53,379 nucleotides of DNA from an uncultured Gallionellaceae bacterium. Lineage in GTDB: Bacteria > Pseudomonadota > Gammaproteobacteria > Burkholderiales > Gallionellaceae. Positions 20,835-28,971 of the stretch are shown piece by piece. Location: positions 1 to 53,379 of the forward strand of contig CAIRAO010000435.1 of assembly GCA_903876625.1 (NCBI GenBank). The letters are read 5' to 3'. The notes beneath the pieces are model-generated. The model saw only the letters and a program-made list of their open reading frames with translations. It had not been told where the DNA came from and searched no databases. Made by a program: the position numbers and the translations under genes. Every line of letters starts with the position of its first letter. The stretch's first letter is position 1.

Positions 20835-23231
20835 TTAAAGTTTTTCGTAGGTTGAGCGCCAATTCATAATTTCACCTGCAGGCATAGGTTTGGCAATGCC
20901 ATAGCCTTGTCCTAACTCACAACCCATTTCAACCAACATTTGATAATGAGTGGGTGTTTCGATACCCTCTGCTACAGTTTGGCGTTCAAAAGCTTTCGCC
21001 AACGCGATGATACCTTGAACGATTGCTCGATCACCTTTGTCCTCTAGCATGTCACGCACAAAGGACTGATCAATCTTAAGAGTATCAAATGGCAGGTTGT
21101 TCAAATAACTAAGTGACGAGTAGCCGGTACCGAAATCATCAAGTGCAAAAGATACCCCTAGATTTCGGCACAAATTAATGGTTTCACGAACAACAGCGAT
21201 ATCATTTAAAGCAACGGTCTCCAGTACTTCAATTTGTAGTTTGCCGAATACTGAATCGGGAAAGTTGGAAAATTGCTTCCTCAGTTTTGTAAAGAAATCG
21301 AAAGACTCAAGGTGATAACCGGAAATATTTATACTTACTTCGGTATCCAAACCAGCCTTATGCCATTCACTCATTTGGGTAAGTGCAGAAGTAATAACCC
21401 ATTCCCCGACTTTGATTTCCAGTTCAGTATTTTCTATCTGTCGAAGAAATTCTGACGGAGGTAGCAGTCCCCGCAGGGGGTGATTCCAGCGAATTAGGGC
21501 TTCAACTCCAACCATTTCCTTAGTTAACAAATTAACTTTGGGTTGGTAATACAATTCAAGTTGCTTATTTTCCAAACCGAAACGAAAACTTTTTATGAAT
21601 TCGTTCTGATCTCTGGCGTAACGATCAACTGCCGGGTCATAGATATGGAAACGATTTTTTCCAGATTGCTTGGCCAAGTACATAGATTGGTCTGCGTGGC
21701 GCAAAAGTGTATCTGCGTCCTCATCATCCAGGGGGTAGATACTGACGCCAATGCTGGCGCTGACCGTAACAGATTTATTATTAACCAAAATTGGCTCAGA
21801 TATTGCCGCAAGTAATCTTTCTAGCGTGGCCAAACTCTCTTGACCCTTTTCCTGTGCCAGCAATAAAACAACAAATTCGTCACCGCCCAATCGCGCAACA
21901 GTATCGCCTCCGCGTATTGAATTTTGAATACGCTTTGCAATTTCAACCAAAACCTGATCACCCACTGCGTGACCCAATAAATCATTGATGGGCTTAAAAC
22001 CATCCAGATCTAGATAGCAGACTGCCATCATATTATTCTCGCGGGAAGTTTTGGCAATCGCTTGATTCATTCGATCAGCAAGCAACACTCGATTGGGAAT
22101 ACCAGTAAGCCCGTCAAAATGAGCTATTCTGCTTAATTCAGCTTCATGATGCTTAATGTGACTGATGTCCAAAAACCATCCAAGAACTGCTTCTTTACCC
22201 ATATATTGAATGGGCATGAATGAAGCCAGAGTCCATAAACTTGAAGAGCCATGAACATTGAGTTCAATCTGACGATTAAGGACAGATTGTCCTCTCTCAA
22301 GTTCTGTCAATATTTCATCATAATCGTCAGGCCGCGCGTAATAATTTCTAGGATCATCGTCAAGTGCGGAAGGATTTTTTATAAGAGTTGAATAGCTGCG
22401 ATTATAAAAAACCACTTTACGTCCGCGATCGGTGGCAATTCTTACAGAGATGGGGCTTACATCCAAAATGGTTCGAAGATTATTTTCGCTATTGAATAGT
22501 GCATTTTCATTAAAGCGTATGCGTGAAACATTCAACCACGTAAAGAAGAATCCGATCAAAGTAAAAATAAGCGCAAGAGAAAAAATAGCAATTTGAGAGA
22601 TGCTACTTGCCCAACGTGATGAATCCGCCAGGGTGAGTGAAAATTGGTTTTCCTGCTCAGTCAAACGCTGGTTAATTACGTCCAATCGTTTAAGAATTAA
22701 TATAATTGGTTCCCGAATGTTGCCACCTGAAATAATTCGACGATGTAGCTCATTTGCTTCAAAATTGAGTTGCGCGATTAATTTATCACCTTCAGTCCAG
22801 TGTCCGATGGCGTCAGCCATAAAAGAAAAATGCTGAAACCGAAGGAATAAATTGATCATGTAGGGAATATCATCCGGATGATTGCCCCCGGCAAGAAACC
22901 CCTCGCGGGCTATCTCCAAATTTGGAACAGTTTTCTGCAATTCAACCCGGGATCTATTGTCACCTAAAGTGATTTCGATGCATCGGAGATAAGAAGTGAA
23001 ATCCTCTTCATTTTGAGAAATGGCATAGTGCTCCAAACTGCGTGTAGCATCTTTCTGGGCTTTAGCCCACATTCCCTCAGCACCGATATAGGAACGAACA
23101 CCCATCAACGCATTCATCTGAACTTGAACCAATGAAATAATGATTATTGTCAGAGCAACGAATAAGATGACGATTAAATATACGTGCTTAATCGTAGTCG
23201 TCGGAGAGGTCGTTTTTTTGATCATAGGCAA
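20835..23231 (-). CDS. Membrane-anchored PAS-GGDEF-EAL protein
   Basis: RGGDTVARLGGDEF (I-site RxxD plus GGDEF), GVEALIRWNHPLRG, LDDFGTGYSSLSYL; two N-terminal TM segments. Confidence 0.95.
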   Translation of the reverse strand: MPMIKKTTSPTTTIKHVYLIVILFVALTIIIISLVQVQMNALMGVRSYIGAEGMWAKAQKDATRSLEHYAISQNEEDFTSYLRCIEITLGDNRSRVELQKTVPNLEIAREGFLAGGNHPDDIPYMINLFLRFQHFSFMADAIGHWTEGDKLIAQLNFEANELHRRIISGGNIREPIILILKRLDVINQRLTEQENQFSLTLADSSRWASSISQIAIFSLALIFTLIGFFFTWLNVSRIRFNENALFNSENNLRTILDVSPISVRIATDRGRKVVFYNRSYSTLIKNPSALDDDPRNYYARPDDYDEILTELERGQSVLNRQIELNVHGSSSLWTLASFMPIQYMGKEAVLGWFLDISHIKHHEAELSRIAHFDGLTGIPNRVLLADRMNQAIAKTSRENNMMAVCYLDLDGFKPINDLLGHAVGDQVLVEIAKRIQNSIRGGDTVARLGGDEFVVLLLAQEKGQESLATLERLLAAISEPILVNNKSVTVSASIGVSIYPLDDEDADTLLRHADQSMYLAKQSGKNRFHIYDPAVDRYARDQNEFIKSFRFGLENKQLELYYQPKVNLLTKEMVGVEALIRWNHPLRGLLPPSEFLRQIENTELEIKVGEWVITSALTQMSEWHKAGLDTEVSINISGYHLESFDFFTKLRKQFSNFPDSVFGKLQIEVLETVALNDIAVVRETINLCRNLGVSFALDDFGTGYSSLSYLNNLPFDTLKIDQSFVRDMLEDKGDRAIVQGIIALAKAFERQTVAEGIETPTHYQMLVEMGCELGQGYGIAKPMPAGEIMNWRSTYEKL

Positions 23232-23371
23232 ATAGAAAACTGTAGAAATTTATGAGATGCACAATATGATTATCTAACAAAAGTGAAGTCAAGATGCAGT
23301 CTAGCACTTGAACTGCTTGATTTGTTACAAAGTCTGGATATGGTGTGAAAATACTTGCCAGAGCTAATATG

Positions 23372-23406
23372 AAAAAAAATGCGCACACCTTTTTAAAGGT
23401 GTGCGC
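23372..23406 (-). terminator. Strong intrinsic terminator on minus strand
   Basis: gcgcacacc/ggtgtgcgc stem (23381-23406) followed on the minus strand by A then T8. Confidence 0.75.
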
Positions 23407-23417
23407 CAATTAGGGGA

Positions 23418-23543
23418 GAAAAAACGGTAAGGGGGTTACCGTCTCAAATATTTTACTGAACGCACGAAACTATACAATCCGTAAGACTACTTATTGGATT
23501 GTAAGTATAAATACTCAAACTTTAGTATGAGTACAAATACAGA
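23418..23543 (-). ncRNA. Candidate structured small RNA (about 125 nt), minus strand
   Basis: Promoter-like TTGCGA (23574-23579)-17 bp-TACATT (23551-23556) on minus strand; long hairpin 23473-23503, hairpin about 23511-23532, terminator 23419-23442; no ORF. Confidence 0.35.
23419..23442 (-). terminator. Second, upstream intrinsic terminator on minus strand
   Basis: acggtaa-ggggg-ttaccgt stem; minus strand reads ACGGTAACCCCCTTACCGTTTTTT. Confidence 0.65.
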
Positions 23544-23600
23544 TTGAACAAATGTAACAATCTGTTGTCACACTCGCAAAGTTATTGAAAAGGTTAAACT

Positions 23601-23732
23601 ATGCGGGTGACATATCCAATTACGTCAGCGATCTCATCGATTAAAAAAGCAAAGCATCAAATAATGAATATTCTGATGATAGTGATTACGATGAGTATCG
23701 TCCTGTCCTCGCTTAGATTGGTTATTGCTTAA
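23601..23732 (+). CDS. Candidate 43-aa single-TM small protein
   Basis: ATG preceded by AAAGG; MRVTYPITSAISSIKKAKHQIMNILMIVITMSIVLSSLRLVIA*; absent from ORF track (below 60 aa). Confidence 0.35.
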   Translation: MRVTYPITSAISSIKKAKHQIMNILMIVITMSIVLSSLRLVIA

Positions 23733-23823
23733 TAAAAGCAATTTCTCGTCTAAGTGTGCACGCACACTGAACTGACAGACACTCATTTATACAATATGTA
23801 AGGCGAACTTACATGATGAATAA

Positions 23824-24066
23824 ATGAAATATATATATTTTATAGCGATGCAGGTATGTATGTTGGTTGGATGCGTTTCGCAGACAGAGTTAAATATGCA
23901 AAATTCAGCACAAGAAAAATACAACAAAGATTCCTTTGAGTGTGAAAGAGATACTCGTGAAAGCGGATTTTATGATGGTGTCATCGGAATGCGAGAGATG
24001 GAACAATTTTATTGGAAATGCATGGCTACTAAAGGTTGGAAATCAACACAATCACTTAAGTCGTGA
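23824..24066 (+). CDS. Small putative lipoprotein
   Basis: MKYIYFIAMQVCMLVGC lipobox then charged mature region ending in KCMATKGW. Confidence 0.6.
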   Translation: MKYIYFIAMQVCMLVGCVSQTELNMQNSAQEKYNKDSFECERDTRESGFYDGVIGMREMEQFYWKCMATKGWKSTQSLKS

Positions 24067-24100
24067 TAGCGAAGGCAGAGAATCTAAACATAAGTGACCT

Positions 24101-24125
24101 AAAATCGTGCGTTTTACTCGATTTT
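24101..24125. promoter_or_regulatory. Dyad AAAATCG-N11-CGATTTT, candidate enhancer-binding-protein site
   Basis: Perfect 7-bp inverted repeat, about 100 bp upstream of the sigma54-like promoter at 24214. Confidence 0.35.
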
Positions 24126-24213
24126 GGTGCAAAAGGCACTTAGGCAAATATTTACAAAATATTAATTTATTATAATTCAACAAGTAAAAGTAATTGGGCA
24201 TAAGGATCATTTG

Positions 24214-24229
24214 TGGCACGATATTCGCT
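24214..24229 (+). promoter_or_regulatory. Candidate sigma54 (-24/-12) promoter
   Basis: TGGCACG-atat-TCGCT; -24 half perfect, GG and GC invariants at correct spacing. Confidence 0.65.
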
Positions 24230-24239
24230 TTATAGAGTT

Positions 24240-24340
24240 CGTATGGAAGAATTTTGCGCTCCTCCTCCCTTGCACTCAATTTTTCTATGCATCTTTGTAT
24301 CTCCTCCTATTTGGGCATCCTGTGTGGATGCCCGTTTTTT
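24240..24340 (+). ncRNA. Candidate sigma54-dependent sRNA (about 100 nt) with two CTCCTCCT anti-Shine-Dalgarno motifs
   Basis: Bounded by sigma54-like promoter (24214-24229) and intrinsic terminator; CTCCTCCT at 24259-24266 and 24301-24308; no convincing ORF. Confidence 0.55.
24313..24340 (+). terminator. Rho-independent terminator
   Basis: gggcatcc-tgtgt-ggatgccc-g-tttttt. Confidence 0.88.
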
Positions 24341-24417
24341 CAGGAAAAATAAATTGAAATTTGATTTGATACAAACGTGTTTCGATGTAAAGTAACTCTA
24401 AGCAGATGGAGTAAGTA

Positions 24418-24600
24418 ATGAGTGCACACAACCACGAAACCGAAAGACTTCTGAAACGTATCAGACAATTACAAACTGAATACGAACTACAAGAAAATCA
24501 AAAGGAAATGGCATTAAGAACGTTAGCTGAGCAACTTGAAATAGCTCAAAAAAGAATTGTAGAGCTTGAATCGAAGTATATAAAACATGAAATTGTATGA
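24418..24600 (+). CDS. Small coiled-coil protein (60 aa)
   Basis: MSAHNHETERLLKRIRQLQTEYELQENQKEMALRTLAEQLEIAQKRIVELESKYIKHEIV; strongly helical heptad-like composition. Confidence 0.4.
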   Translation: MSAHNHETERLLKRIRQLQTEYELQENQKEMALRTLAEQLEIAQKRIVELESKYIKHEIV

Positions 24601-24866
24601 TCTATGATCAAGTAATTTTTCTTCCCTACACTAGCTTGGTTTCATAAGTTGCTTGCAAGAAATCGAATTCGTGAGAAAACGGCGTATCAGCTAGGATGTT
24701 ATGAAAGGGTTATGGTATTGCCACAGTTTTTTTAATTGCCGATCGGGCAGGTAACTGTTGAATTGAGTTCCATTGCTGGCATATCCGCTGTCAATCCCTA
24801 CTCTGCTGTCGCTGCTGATGCGGCTAGCGTCCTGATACTCTACCAGTAGCTAAGTAATTAGCAATA

Positions 24867-24900
24867 ACAAGAAAAGCGAAGTTACCCCCGCTTTTCTTGT
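24867..24900. terminator. Hairpin, possible terminator of minus-strand sORF 24961-25089
   Basis: acaagaaaagcg-aagttacccc-cgcttttcttgt, 12-bp perfect stem. Confidence 0.5.
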
Positions 24901-24960
24901 ATCTTCTTATCAAAGACTACACCGTTTCATAAGTAACGTTACTTCTCCCCCAACAACTAA

Positions 24961-25089
24961 CTACCGCAAAATTACTACCAAGGTAATTACCACTATGGCC
25001 AACGCATAAACCCACGCAGGTATAGCCTCAAGATCGTCATCAAATGGACTGTTGTTTGAGTGAAGATTTGAACGGGAGGAATTGTTCAT
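24961..25089 (-). CDS. 42-aa single-TM small protein
   Basis: MNNSSRSNLHSNNSPFDDDLEAIPAWVYALAIVVITLVVILR*; Shine-Dalgarno-like AAAGGAATGAATT before ATG; downstream hairpin; absent from ORF track. Confidence 0.6.
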   Translation of the reverse strand: MNNSSRSNLHSNNSPFDDDLEAIPAWVYALAIVVITLVVILR

Positions 25090-25419
25090 AATTCATTCCT
25101 TTCACTTGAGTTAACTGATAGAGATTGTATTACTCTATTACTCAAAAGCACAATATATAGTAGTATACACGTTGCAAAATAACTACATTTAGTTAAATTA
25201 TGTTTATTAAAAAGTGTGTTGTTCGTGCCTTAATTATTTAATAGTTGATTTCGTATTAGTTAAAGCGTATAAAATAATTGTTGCTTAAGTTTTATCAGAT
25301 TTGGAGTTGAAAGCGTTAATGAGGGAGGGGTTCTATCGAGACCAAGTTACCTTTTTATTGACTAAATTACTTCATTCAGCATTTATGCTGAGAAAATTGG
25401 CTCCCCATAAGCCAATAGA

Positions 25420-25441
25420 AACGCCGCTTGATTGCGGCGTT
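25420..25441 (+). terminator. Terminator-like hairpin upstream of hemerythrin gene
   Basis: aacgccgc-ttgatt-gcggcgtt followed by att; roughly bidirectional. Confidence 0.4.
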
Positions 25442-25462
25442 ATTCATTAAATGGATTGACTT

Positions 25463-25969
25463 ATGCAAAAACTCAGTGAATTAATTTCCCATATTTTGCA
25501 AACACATCATGTGTTCACTAGAGAATCTCTCAACAGAATCCAGGGAATAATAAATTCTCCAGCAATGCAAGGGCAAGTTGTGTCGGCAGACATTAGGCAA
25601 TGTATTGAAGCATTGGAAGAAGATTTGTTGCCGCATCTGATGAAGGAAGAGCAAATTCTGTTTCCCTATATCGTTAAACTTGAAGGCAATCCACGCCAAA
25701 ATTACGCTCCTGACTTCGGCAGTATTGCCAATCCTATTCGTGTGATGGGAAATGAACACAAATCAGTAATTAAACTGTTAGTACGCTTGCGCGAACTGAC
25801 ATCCGATTATCAGATTGTTACCGAGGACCAATCAGGTTTATCTCCACTTTTTTCTATTTTGGGAGAGTTAGACCGTGATCTAGTGACTCATATCCAATTG
25901 GAAAGCATTGATCTTTTTCCAAAAGCTAGAGAACTGGAAATACTTGCCATGACTAGTGGAAGGTCATAA
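25463..25969 (+). CDS. Hemerythrin HHE domain protein (RIC/YtfE/ScdA-like, no N-terminal ScdA domain)
   Basis: LQTHHVF, HLMKEEQILFPYI, MGNEHKS, HIQLESIDLFPKA ligand pattern. Confidence 0.85.
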   Translation: MQKLSELISHILQTHHVFTRESLNRIQGIINSPAMQGQVVSADIRQCIEALEEDLLPHLMKEEQILFPYIVKLEGNPRQNYAPDFGSIANPIRVMGNEHKSVIKLLVRLRELTSDYQIVTEDQSGLSPLFSILGELDRDLVTHIQLESIDLFPKARELEILAMTSGRS

Positions 25970-26064
25970 AAAAATAACACTTCTATGGGATGCACAAATT
26001 GAAGCTGATGCGGGCGTATATCTAGGCAAGTGTGCATTTTCCCTATTGATAGAGATAAATTCCA

Positions 26065-27285
26065 TCAGACTACCCGCTGCAACAACTCCAGCTGTGCAGG
26101 CAAGCAAATCGTCTGAAGATCATATTTCTCGATGATGGTGCGACGCGCGTTCTTGCGGATATCGGAATAGCCGTCTTTTCCCGCCATTAAAGCATCCACC
26201 ACGCGATGAGCAATTTGCTCAGCAGAGAAGAAATCCACCAAAAATCCATTTTTACCCTCACAGATAACTTCTTCAACCGGAGCTGTTTTGGATGCAACCA
26301 AAAGGCAACCGGCCGCCATAGATTCCAGCATGGACCAAGAAAGCACGAAAGGGAAAGTTAAATAAACATGCACTCTGGATACTTGTAGTACTTTAAGATA
26401 TGTCGTATAGGGAAGTCTTCCCAGAAAATGAACTCTTGATAGATCAAGTGAAGATCCCAATTCGGCCAGCATCTTCAGCCGATGTGTTTGACCATCCGGC
26501 AAACGTTGGCCGTACTTCACTTCATCACCACCCACAATTAACACATGCGCGTTGGGGCTTTTTTCAAGGATTGCTGGCAGGCTCCGCATGAAGACCGAAA
26601 AGCCACGATAAGGTTCCAGATTTCTCGCAACATAAGTTACAACTTCATCATCACGCGTTAGATCGATTCCAATATCAAGAATCGTGAAACGAGCATTTGC
26701 ATCAGGTACCGCAATCTGTGTATCGATTCCTTCATGTATTACATTCAATTTAGGCTGGTACAAAGCCGGGTAGGTCGAGCGTTGCCATTCTGTCGGTGTT
26801 TGTCCTAAATCAGCCGTATTCAATCCGAGAAGATTCCCAAGATTTTTGGTACGTACACTGAGTGCAACATCAAAGTTCAATTTTTCTTCAGGATCAAAAC
26901 CCACATCGGCACCTGTGAAGTGATAGAAAAACTCAAAATAACCTATCAGAGGAGTGTTTGGAAAAACATCTTTCAAATACCAAATCTCACCCCAGCCATT
27001 ATGTCCCAGCATTACATCGGGTGTGAAACCGGATTGCTTCAAACCCAGTGCGATGCGTACAACTGCCTGGGCATTCAATAAAGAGGATTCAGTATCGCTC
27101 AAATAATGGTGTTGCTTTTGTGTTATCCCACGGTGTGGTTTGTAAACAATCTTTTTTACGCCGGGCAAGACAGCATCATTTCGCTGTGTGATAAACACGA
27201 CCTCATTGCCAGGCATGGCACCAAGATGGCGAGCGAGATGTAAATATTGGCCGGGGAAGTTCTGGTGGGCAAATAAGATTTTCAT
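26065..27285 (-). CDS. GT4-family glycosyltransferase
   Basis: MKILFAHQNFPGQYLHLA..., RNLEPYRGF, VHVYLTFPFVLSWSMLESMAAGCLLVAS. Confidence 0.9.
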   Translation of the reverse strand: MKILFAHQNFPGQYLHLARHLGAMPGNEVVFITQRNDAVLPGVKKIVYKPHRGITQKQHHYLSDTESSLLNAQAVVRIALGLKQSGFTPDVMLGHNGWGEIWYLKDVFPNTPLIGYFEFFYHFTGADVGFDPEEKLNFDVALSVRTKNLGNLLGLNTADLGQTPTEWQRSTYPALYQPKLNVIHEGIDTQIAVPDANARFTILDIGIDLTRDDEVVTYVARNLEPYRGFSVFMRSLPAILEKSPNAHVLIVGGDEVKYGQRLPDGQTHRLKMLAELGSSLDLSRVHFLGRLPYTTYLKVLQVSRVHVYLTFPFVLSWSMLESMAAGCLLVASKTAPVEEVICEGKNGFLVDFFSAEQIAHRVVDALMAGKDGYSDIRKNARRTIIEKYDLQTICLPAQLELLQRVV

Positions 27286-27561
27286 GAAGTGTTACTCTAC
27301 ACCGCACCTGCACAACCTTTCAAGCATACCTAAAGCCAACGAATTAATTTGCTTGAAGGAATATTCATCCACTTGTGAGGATAACTTAAAAACCATTCAA
27401 TCTCCAAAGTCTATTATCGTTGACCAACGTACGCTAAAGCTAACTTTGATTACTTCTAGATTCCTGCTCATAGTGAAGGTCAGTCTGGCGCGGGGAACCA
27501 AAAAGAAACACGCCACTATCAAATTTGACATCCAACCCGAATTCGTAAAGCCAAAAGATAT

Positions 27562-28971
27562 TTATTGATTTTGAACCCACGCGACTAATATATCTTGAGC
27601 AGCTTGACCAAACTTGGCGTTAGGATGATTGATGAGAAATACGATGACCCATTCTTTGCCACTTTTTGACTTGACATAGCCGGCGATGGTCTTAACATTT
27701 TCCAGCGTGCCGGTCTTCAGATGCGCCTGACCAGATGCCGCGGTATCTTTAAGACGTTTTCTTACTGAGCCATCAACACCGAGTATCGGTAGTGAAGCTG
27801 TAAATTCGGCACTTAGGGGGCTAATTGCCGCGTTTTGCAAGAGCTGCGCCATATGCTCAGCGTTGATCCGCTCGATGCGTGACAAACCAGCGCCATTTTC
27901 CAAGATGAGTTCAGGAAAGTTCAGTTTCTTTTGAATAAGCCAAGAATGCATAGCCTGAATGCCAAGCGGAATGGAGGCGGTCGTATGAGTCGGATCAGCA
28001 GTACCCAACGTAATAAACAATTGGCGCGCCATTACGTTGTTGCTGAATTTATTGATGTCGCGAATAATCTCCGAAAGCGGTGCCGAGTAATGGGTGGCAA
28101 ACAACTGCGCATCCGTGCTGACAACACCTTCACGGGTATTGCCTTTAAGCGTTCCTCCAAGCTCCTGCCATATCGCGTTGAAAACGGCGGCCACATAACG
28201 TGTATGGGGCATGACGTTTAAATTTTGCTCGCGCTCACCGCATTCGCTGGGATAACCACCTTGCAGAATGACACTATCACCCCGAGCCTGAATTTTAATC
28301 GAATCATCCCAGTTTTCGCAGTTCGGGGCGGGTTGGGGCGCAAGTTGATTGTCCAATTGCACGCCATCCAGAGGTGGTTCGCTAATCACTTTCAGACGGT
28401 TGCCATCTGGAAGATAACGCAAGCGCAATGTGTTGAAATTTAGAAGCAATGCATCCGGTCCGACATTGTAAGCACGCATCGGGTCATTATCGAAAGTGAC
28501 GGAGTCTTCGACGGGGGCGTTAAAGAAGGTTCGATCCAGTATCAAGTCACCTTGAATTTCTCGTAGTCCGCGCGCGCGGAGTTCGCTTAACCATAACCAG
28601 AATTGCTCTATGTTGAATTTAGGATCGCCATAGCCCTTTAATACCAGGTTGCCTACCAGAATTCCTTTATCCAATTTGCCATCAAGGTAAGCCTCAGTTT
28701 TCCAGGTGTAGCTTGGTCCCAGCACTTCTAACCCGGCATAGGTGGTTAGTAGTTTCATGGTTGAAGCTGGATTCATCGCCTGACGCGCATTGATGCTGAT
28801 CAGGGGTGAGTGTGATTTGAGTTCGACGACCTCAACACCAATACTCGTCAGTGGAATGTGCTGTTGTTTAAGTGCTTCTCTAACTTCACTTGGCAATGCG
28901 ATTGCATGAGCGTTAGAAAAAACAAGCAGACTGATAAGAAATGTAAATAAGAATTTCATGTAATGCATCAT
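27562..28971 (-). CDS. dacB: D-alanyl-D-alanine carboxypeptidase/endopeptidase (PBP4, DacB)
   Basis: MNPASTMKLLTTYA (SxxK), SNNVMARQ (SxN), KTGTLENV (KTG). Confidence 0.94.
   Translation of the reverse strand: MMHYMKFLFTFLISLLVFSNAHAIALPSEVREALKQQHIPLTSIGVEVVELKSHSPLISINARQAMNPASTMKLLTTYAGLEVLGPSYTWKTEAYLDGKLDKGILVGNLVLKGYGDPKFNIEQFWLWLSELRARGLREIQGDLILDRTFFNAPVEDSVTFDNDPMRAYNVGPDALLLNFNTLRLRYLPDGNRLKVISEPPLDGVQLDNQLAPQPAPNCENWDDSIKIQARGDSVILQGGYPSECGEREQNLNVMPHTRYVAAVFNAIWQELGGTLKGNTREGVVSTDAQLFATHYSAPLSEIIRDINKFSNNVMARQLFITLGTADPTHTTASIPLGIQAMHSWLIQKKLNFPELILENGAGLSRIERINAEHMAQLLQNAAISPLSAEFTASLPILGVDGSVRKRLKDTAASGQAHLKTGTLENVKTIAGYVKSKSGKEWVIVFLINHPNAKFGQAAQDILVAWVQNQ

Noticed and set aside
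24213-24395. 60-aa plus-strand ORF over the candidate sRNA
   Set aside because: Its non-ATG start lies inside the sigma54 -24 element and it reads through a strong intrinsic terminator; composition not protein-like.
24620-24850. Possible degenerate coding remnants (FFPTLAWFHKLLARNRIREKTAYQLGCYERVMVLPQFF* and QVTVELSSIAGISAVNPYSAVAADAASVLILYQ*)
   Set aside because: No start codons or ribosome-binding sites and family not recognisable; may be pseudogene debris but not supportable.
25975-26060. Short reading frame LWDAQIEADAGVYLGK... after the hemerythrin gene
   Set aside because: Vaguely resembles small antitoxin-like proteins but is short, lacks a start and runs into the glycosyltransferase; likely a relic or chance.
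27188-27568. 126-aa plus-strand ORF
   Set aside because: Half overlaps the glycosyltransferase antisense, the rest is intergenic; no recognisable motifs or ribosome-binding site.
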